DNA of 64,000 nucleotides, taken from NCBI GenBank assembly GCA_037127255.1, contig JBANSL010000005.1:9424001-9488000 (forward strand). Direction: 5' to 3'. The notes below the pieces were generated by a model that was not told the origin of the DNA, did no database searches, and saw only the letters and a program-made list of their open reading frames with translations. Position 1 is the first letter of the stretch, and every line of letters begins with the position of its first letter. Positions 43,298-54,900 of the stretch are shown here, in pieces. The DNA comes from Persicaria tinctoria (taxonomy: Eukaryota > Streptophyta > Magnoliopsida > Caryophyllales > Polygonaceae). Made by a program: the position numbers and the translations under genes.

Positions 43298-43704
43298 ATC
43301 CATGCTATGTGTGGCGTAGCATTATAAGGGCAAGGAAAGTGATTGAGGATGGTTCATATTGGGTAGTGGGGAACTAGGCTGATTTAGAGGCATGACGAGA
43401 TAAATGGATTGCTAGACCAAAGTCGTTTAAGGTGGTTGCTAATATGAGAGGACGAGATTTATACACAAGGGTCTTAGACTTTATTAATTGGAGAAGAGGT
43501 TGCTGGGGCGAGATGGCTCCTCGTTCAACATTCTTGTCGTGTGATGGCAAAGAGATCCTCAGCCTCCACTTGATCAGCCCAAATTCTAGGGACTCTTTGG
43601 TTTCGTATTATACTAAGGATGGAAACTAATTTAGTGTCAAGTCGGCATACCACATGGTAATGGATCAACTTAGCCACAAGGGAGAGGGAGAAGGGTTGAA
43701 GGTT

Positions 43705-44660
43705 CGATAATGTATAACAAAGTAATATAAAGATACTCTAGAAGGGGGATTGAATAGAGTATGCCAACTTTTCGCTGATAATCTAAAGACTTTTGAAACG
43801 CTTGCAAAACCCTTTGAGATTAGTCTTAATTCTTTCCTCTGGAAAACCTGAATCACAAAAGAGTTATACAATTCGAAACAAGTGCGGAAATAAGGTAAAG
43901 CAATAAGTAAATGACGCAATGAATTGTTTACGAGGTTCGGCACGGACTTGGCCTACGTCCCCGCCTAGGGTTCTTCCACAACCCTAGGATTCAACCGACT
44001 TTTATTAATTCACAAGACTTAGGATCCTAATAGCTCACCGAGAAGCCTCTCTCCTATACAATTGCAATCTAGTCAACTCACGTTCCCTTGGAGTCCTAGA
44101 CCAATCTAGAAGAGCCCCACCTCTCTCAGCTATCTAGTACAATCCTCTTACACTTAGTGAATCAATCGCCTAGTGTCCACTTCCTGAGTTACAAACTCTC
44201 GAGTATAACACTCACTCGAAATATATCCTATAAGCTCACTGTGTAACTCTCAAATGCTTTGAAACGAAATAAATGACTCTTAAGAACTAGCAGAGAGCAC
44301 ACGAGGAAGACATATTTGACTTGAAGACTTGAGTGTATGAATGCTTGTGTTCAACGAATGTATTGTTGTCTTCCCTTCTTCATTTTCTTTATAATGAACA
44401 AATCAGCGCCTAAGGATCTTCACCAATGGCTAGAGCAGATCATGGCTTGAGATGGATTCTTCACGATCTTCTATTCTTGGAAACTCTGAAGCCATGATCT
44501 CCGATTTTATTCTTCTCAACTTCAAGCTTTAAGGAAGGAGATATAATTCGAAAAGCTTCCTGAAATGTTAGTGCATATATAATAATATCTGGAAGCATAT
44601 AATAACATATAATAATATTCGGACATAATATAATAAAGTACAAGTTTTGTGTTTCATCAA
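43705..44660. mobile_element. Unclassified ~0.95-kb insertion in the LINE relic, LTR-like
   Basis: Sequence starting near TGTATAACAAAG (43711) and ending near TTTCATCA (44659) separates LINE pieces two and three. It contains CTAGAAGGGGGATTGAATAG and CGAGGTTCGGCACGGACTTG, motifs I recall from widespread plant LTR-type repeats. No coding region and no matching duplication were found, so both borders and class are tentative. Confidence 0.45.
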
Positions 44661-45479
44661 CACAGTTGTAGCTTCAAGACCCATGGTGTCGAGAGTGAGG
44701 AATGTTATGTAAGCGAGCTTTGTGGGAAAGAAAAGCTTTGCCAGACCCATGGTGTGATGTATGCGGAAGGAAAGAGACAACCCTGCATGTGTTTGTTGGA
44801 ATGTGGTTGGGCCAGGGAGATTTGGAAGAAGGCGTTGAAGCTAAAGAAGTTGGGCTAGGGGGGTGTATGATGCAATTATTGGAGTGTGCTGAGCAGTTGG
44901 ATGATGAGGGGCCGCGAAACTTATGTGCCAACGTTGTAGTAAGTGTTTGGAGGGCTAGAAATGCCAGAATATTTGAGGGGAAGATCCCAGACTCTTCACG
45001 CATCGTCGAGGCGGCGAGAGAGTTGAGTTGTAGACGACACAATGGGGATATTTTTGCAGCTCAAAGGAAGGATATTAATGAGGAAACAAGGGGTTATGTT
45101 AGATGGTGATTGCCTAGCAATGGCTTTGTTAAGTTAAATTGTGATGCAGCCATATCGATTGACAAATGGTGGTGGCATTAGAGTGATAACTCGAGACGCC
45201 AATGGATCAATGCTTTAGGTTGTGTCAAAAGCGATTCAAAGGGGCTCGAAGGTTCTTGTTGGGGAGATTGAGGCAGTTGATTGGGCACTTCAACGAGTTA
45301 AGAAAGACTGCGCTATGTGGTGGTGGAGACGGACTATGCCCAACCCGTTCAACAAATGAAGAAGGGTGTGACGTTGAGGGGTGTTGTCGCCTGTTGTCCA
45401 CATATTGACAATAGAATTTCATGGGTGCTATTGGAGTCATGTGAGAAGCCAAGGAAACTAAACAACACATTTCTTAGCT

Positions 45480-46275
45480 CAAATTAGACCAACTAATACT
45501 ATTTTTCTTTGCACTGAAGATGATTTGTCATCAGCTATGTCTAACATGATTTTGTTTATATAAAAATCCATTTTTTTTCACCCGAGGGAATTCAAATTTA
45601 TTCATTATTGAAAGAGTTAAAATCTTTCACAACCATAAAATTAGGATTATCTTTAATATCTTTATTTTTTAAAAAAAATTGCTTATGAATTAAATTTAAA
45701 ATTTAAGCGAGAAAAGTGTTTTCCCCGACTCATCTTACCTCAAGTGAATAAAAGTAAAACAAGTGCTTTAATAACTAACACAAGGTGTTGATAAAGGAGT
45801 GAAAAACGTAACTAAAACCAAGTGACAAACTGCACGTACACACCAAATGAATAAACTCAAACCCCAACTAAATAGTCCTAAAAACATGGCTATAGAAAAC
45901 ACATTGACAAAATTAGGGGTTCTTTTGTGCCAAGTGTTGACACCCTTTTTCTCTTTTTTGCACTTTCTCCTTTAGTCACAAAATGTACGGTCTCTCTTTC
46001 TTCTTGCATCTTCCTCTCTTCCTCTTTTACTTACTTATCCCTCTTTCTTCCTTTTTTTTCTTCCAATTTAATTTCACTTCCTCTCCTATTCTTGATTCCT
46101 TCATCTACACATTATAATCACAAGAATTCAAAGGCCTTTGAGTTCATCGTGTCGCGTTGATACGATACTTTTTGTTTATAATTGTTGTTGTAAAGATAGT
46201 TTGTTGTAAGGTATCTTATAACTGATACGTTTTTTTAAGAGCGAAATTTGTTAATCGAATAAAAAAAAATTTAAA
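45480..46275. other. Upstream region of the PERK gene
   Basis: AT-rich spacer, then a strongly pyrimidine-rich stretch (about 45940-46090) typical of plant 5' leaders. No coding region before ATG 46276. Confidence 0.45.
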
Positions 46276-49200
46276 ATGGGGAGCGGCAAGGCCCCCTCGG
46301 AATCCCCACCGGACGAAGATTCACCGCCAGCGCCCCCGTCGGGTTCCGGGTCTAAGTCGAGCCCGGCACCGCAAAAGTCATCGGCACGTTCGCCTCCTCC
46401 ACCGGCTGCGTCGTCGCCGCCGCAACCGAGCGCTAAAAAGAGCCCGCCCCCACCGGATAAGTCGTCGCCTCCGCCACCGGATGATGCGTTGCCGCCACCG
46501 CCGAGCCCTAAAAAGAGTCCGCCGCCGGCACAGTCACCTCCGCCATCGTCCCCTCCTCCGGAGAATGCTTCCCCGCCACCGTCGTCGTCGCCGCCGCCTC
46601 CGAGCAACGCGAATAAGAGTCCTCCGGCGACGACGACGCCGAGTCCTCCGAAACAGAAAGCCACACCAAGCCCGCCGGCCCAGACGCCTGCAGCGGACGG
46701 GACAAAGAGTCCGGCACCGCCCGCTGATGATGCGGACACGGAAACACCGCCCGCGCCTACTGGAGATACTGTCAATTCGCCGCCGGGTAAGGCGTTCGTC
46801 GCACCTGCGCCAGCCATTGCATCAAACCAGACATCGTCGGGCTCATCCGGGTCTAAGGGTGGATCGAGCTCAAGCCACGCAGGGGCGATCGCCGGGGGTG
46901 TGGTCGGAGGGGTGTTGTTCGTTATGTTTGTGGTTTGCATATGGATGTTTTGCCGGAGGAAGAAGAAGCAACAAAAGAGTAAGTAATGATATCATAATTA
47001 ATTTCCGTATATTATTAAATTTAGGGAAAATGACCAAGAATAATACCAACTATCACATGTGAACCAAAAATAATACGAACTTTAAAAATTACTCATTGAT
47101 ATACAAACTATATCCAATTAAACCGATTTTGATATCATGGCTAAAATTCAGAAATGAAAAAACAATTTAAACTCAAACTATAATTAAAAAGAAGTTTGGG
47201 AAATTTGTGTAAATTTGTGGGAAACTAGTTCTGTTCATCATCTTCTTCCTCTAGGCCCTCCACAAACCTCAAACCCAAGAACTCAATGGACACCAGTAGA
47301 AAGGGTACCGGTGGATAGAATGAAAGTCAAAGACACAAGGTCGAGCACTGGTTTTAAAGAGGGATGCCTCCTTCAGCCACCATCACCACGTTTGAACAAA
47401 ACCACAAAGAGGCCAGCCCTAGGCACATGATAAATCTGTCGCCGAGCACCATGTTCGTCGTGATTGCGGGATCCCGGATCCTCTTTTCTCTCTGTTTGCT
47501 TGCTAGAGGCTTGTGTCAGTGCCCGTATGGATCGGAGAACGCGAAACTCAAATTCGTGGCCTTCAATTTTTTTTTATTTCAAAAACACTTAGAGGGATCT
47601 TAACTTTTTTACTAAGATCTGGCAAGATTTGGGGTCGATTTGTAGATTTTGATGTCTTTGATTAGAAGATTTTGTTGATTTTGTGGATGATTTGAAGATT
47701 TGGGGTTGGATTGGAGTTTAGGGTTTGGAGATTTGGGACTTTGAGGAAGAAGACGATGAACAGACTGATTTTTTCCAAATTTATAAAAATTTCCCAAACT
47801 TTTTAGTAATTATATTTTGAGTTTAAATTGTTTTTCTTCTTCTGAATTTTAGCCATGATATCAAAATCGGTTTAATTGGATATAGTTTGTATACCAATTA
47901 GTAATTTTTAAAGTTCGTATTATTTTTGGTTCACGGGTGATAGTTGGTATTATTCTTGGTCATTTTTCCTTAAATTTATTAACATTACTTAATTTATGTG
48001 CACATTTGTTATGTTACACATTCCATAAATTAGTTAACCTGATACATTTGGCTGCGTTTGGATTAATTCTATTTTAATAACAATGTATATAAAATAACAT
48101 AAATTTAAAAAAGTTATAAATTGAGTTAATAAGTACATTATGTTTATAATATATAAAGTGCTTTGATTAATATAATTTATAAGGTATTTTTTTTTAATTT
48201 ACCTCATTTTAAACCTATTATCAATTATATTAACCAAACACTATTGAAGTATTTATATTTATAAGTGTATTATAATGAAAATGCATTTAAATTTACTACC
48301 TCTATATATATATAATGTAGAAAGATAAAATTCTATAAATCCATTGCTAAACATACCCAAATTTATAAGAAAAAACATTTTTATTCGATGTGAAAAGCTT
48401 AAAATTCTACTTATTCATTTAATCTAGTTTTGCAACAAGTTGAAGTATATCGGTTTACTCTAATAGGTCACTCCTTTCAGCTACTCAAATTTCCTTTGAC
48501 TATTTGCTTTAGGGTGGACCACGACTCGTTCATAATCCTTCCTAATCATTTTTCTGTAAAAAAAAAATAGATTATCTGTCTCTAAGCTTGAATTAGATGA
48601 AGTTTTTCAGGTAGCTTGTTAGGCTCAACCACAAACATAATATGCATTTGTTAGTATAATACATAGCATTATATATATATACGTAGTAGTTGTTAAGAAT
48701 CACTATTCAATCATTCATATGTAAACATTAACTACTAGTATTAACTAATATGGGATTGTTTACACACACATACATATATGTAGATTACAACCAAATTTGG
48801 AACCATAGTCCTTCTCCGGATCACAAGCACCATGCAATCAACATACCGCCAGGTGGTCCGGGGTGGCAGCCCTCTTCGTCCCCCGGGTATCGACCACCAA
48901 GGCCGCCACCGGGAGCTAGTGACGGCGGCTACAGCCCCTACTACCAGAACCGGTCAACCCCTGCTGCAGGGCCGGTGTTGCCGCCTTACTCCCCGGAGAT
49001 AGGCGGGTCCATGAACCCGAACCACCTCGCCTATGAGGATCTGGTGGCTGCCACCGATGGGTTTGCCAATGCCAACATGCTCGGTCAAGGCGGGTTCGGC
49101 TATGTCCATAAGGGTGTGTTGCCTGGTGGTAAGGAGGTGGCCGTCAAGTGCCTTAAATCCGGTAGTGGGCAGGGCGAGAGGGAGTTCCAAGCGGAGGTCG

Positions 49201-51228
49201 ACATCATCAGCCGCGTCCACCACCGCCACTTGGTGTCGCTCGTCGGATACTCCATCGCCAATGAGAAGAGGTTGTTGGTCTATGAGTTTGTTCCTAATAA
49301 CACCTTGGAGCATCACCTTCATAGTAAGTTCATTCCCTCTTCATAAGCTCTTTTTTTTTTGTTTTTTTTTTTATCGTTTGCCTATTGTAAGACGTATATG
49401 ACTGAGCAAAGATCATCCTTGATCATCTTACTAGATAATGGTACAAAACTCCCTATTCAATAGATAGTGCTCATATTACAAATACAACTGGCTTTTGCAA
49501 TGGCAGCAATGTAGTCAGCACTATGATTTGATTCTCTATAACAGTGTATGAAGTGCGCTGCTGTTAAAACTACTTATCAATATTTGATTGATAATTGAAC
49601 CAAAACAATCAGTGTAGTCAGTTTCAAAATGCAAGACCTTAAAATTTAGGGTTAGGGTTGAACACCTTTCGAGTTGTTACTCAAATCTATCCGATTATTG
49701 AACAACTACTTTAATGTTTTAATGTTCTGCTTACTGATAAGAAGCTTATTTGTGCTGATGCTTGAACCAAAATTGATAAGATCGAGATGTTATTTGTGCA
49801 TTACTTTGGGTGCAGAAAGCAGAAATACTCTCTTGGATTTCTCAACAAGGGTTCGTATTGCATTAGGATCTGCGAAAGGGCTCGCATATCTTCACGAAGA
49901 CTGTAAGACAATATATTCGTATCCATTGGATCAGTTTCTAGAACTCTTAACACTGCATGTATAAAATTTACACAGGCCATCCGCGAATCATCCACCGCGA
50001 CATCAAGGCAGCCAACATTCTCCTTGATTACAACTTCGAAGCCCAAGTAACACTTCCAACAACATACATGCTTTCATATTTCGTGCCTATCTTACGAATT
50101 GTTATATAATGCTTGTCTTAACATATACTCTAGGTTGCGGATTTTGGATTGGCGAGACTTTCTAATGACGCTAACACGCATGTCTCCACTCGTGTCATGG
50201 GAACATTTGGGTGTGTACTTGTATACTAATCATGAAATTGATACTAGCTATGATCGACCTAATGTAGATTAATTTCGAACCCCGAATGATGCATAGGTAC
50301 TTGGCTCCGGAGTATGCATCCAGTGGCAAGCTAACAGACAAGTCTGATGTGTTCTCGTTCGGAGTGGTGCTGTTGGAACTCATAACTGGACGCCGACCAA
50401 TTGATCCAAATGACCAATCCATGGAAGATGATAGTTTGGTTGATTGGGTACATATACTAATAGCTTTTTGATCATGCTTTTTCATATTAAGTAAAGATTC
50501 GAGATCAGTCATTCTCAAGAGGTCGACAAGACAGACAAAAACCGTCTAAACATACCATACAAACAAAAAACACGGGCAATGAAACAAGCAGAAACAAACT
50601 CTACAAAAAGACAACCTAAGCCTGATTCTCGATCATGTTTATATGTATGAAAATTGCAACAACTATTGTTATAACTTCTTGTTTTGGACCATTGATTCAG
50701 GCTAGACCACTTCTTTCAAAAGCCGTATCAGACGGGGTTTACGACGAGTTGGTGGATCGGCGTCTAGAGGGCAACTACAATCCACAAGAAATGACGAATA
50801 TGGTTGCCTGTGCTGCAGCTAGCATTCGACACTCCGCTAAAAGACGCCCTAGAATGAGTCAGGTACTACGCTTAGTCTTTATGCATGTTTCCGACTTCCC
50901 TCAGTCCTATTCTTTTAGGACTGAGGTAAGTCGGAAACATATATAAGAAGCACTTAAAACATGTGCATTGTATGATTTGGTGTAGATTGTGAGAACACTC
51001 GAAGGAGACATGTCCGGCCTCGACGGGACAAGGATGAGCGCACCTGCAGGCAGCACCGACTACGACACTGCGGCCTACAACGCGGATATGAAGAAGTTCA
51101 GGCAAATGGCGTTCGGAACGCTAGAGCTCGACGGAGGGAGCACTACCACCACCGGCGAGTTCGACCTCAACCATTCGTCCTCCACCTCCGTTGCCTCCTC
51201 CAACCCAACCTCTCCGAGGAAAACGTGA
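46276..51228 (+). CDS. PERK: Proline-rich extensin-like receptor kinase (PERK)
   Basis: Eight exons: 46276-46978, 48784-49323, 49816-49902, 49976-50046, 50134-50210, 50297-50447, 50701-50862 and 50986-51228. They total 2034 nt, giving 677 residues. The extracellular part (1-200) is Pro/Ser-rich with SPPPP repeats and no classical signal peptide, as is usual in PERKs. One membrane span is at about 202-226, followed by CRRKKKQQK. Kinase: [12 protein letters not shown] (from 334), Lys356 in [20 protein letters not shown] with Asp452, DFG at 470-472, [20 protein letters not shown], and [12 protein letters not shown] in the tail. It is an RD kinase with all catalytic residues. PERKs sit in the plasma membrane, probably touch pectin in the wall, and affect growth and wound responses. 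Intron 1 (1805 bp) carries a foldback element, intron 6 a LINE tail, and intron 7 a hairpin. Confidence 0.94.
47024..47969. mobile_element. Foldback MULE-type element A in PERK intron 1, 946 bp
   Basis: Flanked by exact 9-bp duplications TTAAATTTA (47015-47023 and 47970-47978), the Mutator hallmark. The ends (GGGAAAATGACCAAGAATAA and its near-complement) form arms of about 200 bp with high identity (ACCAAAAATAATACGAACTT, CCAATTAAACCGATTTTGAT). The centre (about 47230-47760) is unrelated to element B beyond the arms, contains no intact gene, and could be captured host DNA. Confidence 0.85.
50477..50630 (-). mobile_element. Truncated LINE tail in PERK intron 6
   Basis: Resembles the left part of the element at 63252 (GAGGTCGACAA, CAGTCTAAACATA order on plus). 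GATCATG occurs on both sides (50470-50476 and 50631-50637) and may be the target duplication. The poly(T) end is degraded. Confidence 0.5.
50885..50940. other. 56-nt perfect-looking hairpin in PERK intron 7
   Basis: Two 24-nt arms, the left starting ATGTTTCCGACTTCCCTCAG and the right ending GAGGTAAGTCGGAAACAT, pair with one mismatch around an 8-nt loop. It lies 23 nt after the intron's 5' splice site. The right arm contains GAGGTAAGT, a strong 5' splice-site match, and the loop side contains TTCTTTTAG, a 3' splice-site match. Confidence 0.75.
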
Positions 51229-51741
51229 CGACCGATTTCTCTTTACCTACGAGATTGCATTTGGGATCGGAGACGTATCGTTCGATAGGACGGTGTTTGA
51301 TCTCGACCGAATAATCGGCGTTCTAAATTTCGAATGCTTGATTGAGATCGACTCAATGCACAATAAGGGGCCAACGATCGGCGCCACAACTCTCATTTTG
51401 CCATGCTGCTTTTTTTAATACATTTATTAATGTTGGAAGTCATCGGACCTCAAACAAAGAATGCAAAAGGAAGTAAAGTAAAGATAGTGTCATTTTGTTA
51501 GTTAGTTGTTACCGTTATTGCTTATCTCTATAGTCAAGTTAATTGAGAAAAGGAAAGGAAAAAGGATTTTTGATTCAATGTAATGTGTTTAATTTAAGTT
51601 TCAAGTTTACTTATGAAATTACATTCAAAGTGATTTGATCAATTCTCTGGTCCTAAAATGTTAAGGATAATGGATTGAATTCTTATTGATAATGAGTAAC
51701 GTTCATCATTGATTTCTCAAAATCTTTCACACATATTATTC

Positions 51742-51919
51742 TGTTAGCGGAAATATCTTTTCAGTATATTTTGTATATCCTTGTATATCTTTTAGTTCCC
51801 ATCTTGATCTGATTTGGTGTGTAAAGATAAACCCAAATCTTTTCATCCTTTGTATATTTATACGTTCTACTCATTCAATGGAATTAACAACTTCAATTCT
51901 CAATATTGCTCATCTTACA
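51742..51919 (+). repeat. Copia-3 5' LTR
   Basis: 178 bp, TGTTAGCGG ... CATCTTACA. Contains TATATTTATACG (about 51853-51864). Confidence 0.9.
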
Positions 51920-51956
51920 TGGTATCAGCCTAACTCAAAGATCCTCTCGATCAACA

Positions 51957-54900
51957 ATGGCCAACAACCCTACCTCCCCCACCCAACTCCTCTTCGCCGC
52001 CGCCTCTGATGGGTCTAACCCCAACTTTCACTTGCCTAACTTTGCAATCCGCTTGGATCGTAGCAACTATTCTCTGTGGCGCAGTACTGTCCGGTCGGCT
52101 CTTGAGGCTTTCGACCTAGCCTCTTTTCTCACCCCTACCGATCCCCCTCCTGCCACCATCCCTGCGTCTGCCCCCGCTGATTCTTCATCCCTTACTCCCG
52201 AAGCCGCTCTTGCTGCCTTTGCAGCGTCTTCGCCTGTCCCTAATCCCGCTTACCTAGCGTGGATTCCCAAAGATCGTCTTGTGCTTCTATGGATTCAGTC
52301 AACACTTACCACTCCGCTCCTTGCTCATGTCGTTAGGGCTACAACTGCGGTTGAAGCATGGCAAATTCTGGCCACAATGTTTCATGCCCAGTCCAGAGCT
52401 CGCCGGATGCACCTTCGTCATCAACTTCAGACTCTCTCCAAAGGCTCTATGTCGGTTCTCGAATATGTCGAGAAGAAATGAGCTATTGCTGATGAGCTTG
52501 CTGAATGTATGGTTCTTGTTACTGATGCCGACCTCGTCTCCTATATCCTCTTCGGATTAGGTTCCCAGTTCGCATCTTTTCGGTCGACGATTGCTCTCAA
52601 ATCCGAGCCGGTCTCCTCTGATCAATTACTTGACTTTCTTTTGCAAGAGGAGCAAAGCCTTGCCGAGGAAACCAAAACCCTTGTCAACACCAACCAGTTC
52701 TCGGCTAATGTTGCTTCCACTCGTGGTCGGGGTCGCGGTCGTGGGCGCGGTCGATCTCATGTTGATCGTCCTCCCAGTACAGACTCTGGCTCCTCTTCGG
52801 CTGGTGACAGACCACCGCGCCCGACTTGTCAGATTTGTGGTAAATCTGGTAATGAGGCGTTCAACTGCTTCGGACGTCTCAACCTCAACGACTTTCCAGT
52901 CACTAACCGTCACGCCGCTGCTGCTCTTGGCCGTACCGATGCTGCACCACCCTCTTCCAACCGCTCTGCATACTCGGTCAGCTGTCAATCGGAGATTCCT
53001 GACTCTTGGGTTGTCGATACTGGAACGAATGCTCACGTGACCAGCGATCTAACCGGTCTTCAATCCTCTTCGCCTTATGCTGGCATCGACAATTTGGTTG
53101 TCAGGAATGGTATGTCTCTCCCCATTTCTCATTTGGGTAGTTCTGTTCTATCTACGCAGCATGTTTCTGCAGCCCCTTTAACCCTCTCCAATGTCCTCTG
53201 TGTGCCCAATATTTCTAAAAATCTCTTAAGTGTTTCTCAATTAACTAAAGACAATCATGTTTATCTCGAGTTTCACAAAGATTGCTGTTTTGTTAAGAAT
53301 TTGCAGGGCCAGGTGCTTCTAAGAGGACTCGTTGAAGGTGGTCTATATCGTCTTCCCCGTCTGTCAAAGTTCTGTCATTCGCGTCCAGGTCCATCTGTTG
53401 CATTCATCGGTGAGCGTGCCTCCATTGATTGTTGGCATCATCGTCTCGCTCACCCTAATGAGTCCGTCTTGCGTCGTCTCCTTTCAATTCAGCAGCTTCC
53501 CGTGTCATCCAATAAATTAACCACTGTCTGTGGTTCCTGTCAGCTTGGCAAAAGTCATCGTCTTCATCTCCCTGTCCGTTCGGCCACTGCAATGAAGCCT
53601 TTCGACCTTGTTCATTCTGATGTATGGGGTCCCTCCCAAAATTTATCTACAAACGGAAACACTTATTACATTAGTTTTATTGATGATTACTCCAAATTTG
53701 TTTGGGTCTATTTTATCTCTGCGAAATCTCAAGTTTATTCAATTTTTGAGTTATTCCTCAAACTCATCCAAACACAATTCTCTACCACTGTCAAAGTCTT
53801 TCAAACTGATGGAGGAGGCGAGTATCGTAATGTTTCTACAATGCTTCAGAACCTTGGTATCCTTCACCAAGTTTCCTGCCCATACACCCCCCAACAAAAT
53901 GGGTCATCCGAAAGACAAAATCGGGTCATCGTCGAGAAAGGCCTCGCCTTACTAGCCCACGCCCACCTACCTCACCAATTCTGGGAGCAAGCTTTTCACA
54001 CATCCGTGTATCTCTCCAACAGAACAATCACGCCTAATCCGGCTCACAAATCCCCCTTCGAAATCCTCTATGCCAGGTTTCCCGACTACACCTTTCTCAA
54101 GTCATTTGGGTGCTGCTGTTACCCCTTCTTACGCCCTTACAATCACTCCAAACTTGAGTTCCGATCACTTCCATGTCTATTTTTGGGCTACAGTTCGAAA
54201 CACAAGGGCTATCTATGTTATCATGTTGCCACTCGACGGTGTTACATATCTAGATTTGTCGTCTTCGATGAGACCCTCTTTCCCTATCCCACTGACTCCA
54301 TGGCTCATGAGTCACCTCCTCCGACGCAGGTGCTTCCTTTCGACCTACACCGAGCTTCCGCCACACCCTTCTCAGCACCAGCGTCTCCGGCTCCTCCTCC
54401 TCCTGAGTCTCCTACCTCTCCTCATACAAACCCCTCTCCCTCCCCGAGTCCGTCTCCATTGGCGTCTCCTGTCGAGTCTCCCCCTGAGTCACCGACATCG
54501 GCTTCCACCACACCTTCGACGTCTTCTGAAGCCACTGGTTCTGCAGCCTCCTCACCCGGCAACAACAGCTCCTCGGCATCCTCGAGGTCGGCTTCCTCTG
54601 CCCCTCCTACCCAATCTTCTTCACCCGATGCTATTCCCAGCCCACCCCCACCAAACGCACCCTCTTGGTTTCGTCAATCTGACGTCTCCGTTCATCCCAT
54701 GGCGACTCGAGCCTCCACAAACAAACTAAAACCAAAGTCCTTCTATGCAACCAAGCACCCTCTTCCCACTGCCCTGACCACCACTACCGAACCCAAGTTT
54801 TTCCACCAAGCATCCAAAAGCCCACTCTGGCAGCATGCTATGCAGCTAGAATATGACGCTCTAATGAGGAATGGGACCTGAGACTTAGTTCCTCGGCCTC

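Larger units (their letters stand above)
42655..45450 (+). pseudogene. LINE (L1-type) ORF2 3' relic, broken by two insertions
   Basis: Three pieces of one plant LINE polyprotein tail lie in order. 42690-42780 gives LLSRLLKARYFPRCSFLEANVGSNP. 43303-43680 continues with CYVWRSIIRARKVIEDGSYWVVG, then NMRGRDLYTRVLDFINWRRG. 44690-45440 gives the zf-RVT finger region (PDPWCDVCGRKETTLHVF), VVVSVWRARNARIFEGK and an RNase H part (LPSNGFVKLNCDAA). Stops and frameshifts are scattered through it. Removing the solo LTR at 42781-43297 rejoins SNP directly to CYVW, proving the pieces belong together. The upstream reverse transcriptase core is missing; Copia-2 lies immediately left. Confidence 0.8.

Noticed and set aside
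46251..46940. Gly-rich antisense frame opposite PERK exon 1
   Set aside because: Mirror of Pro codons (CCN to NGG). No independent evidence.
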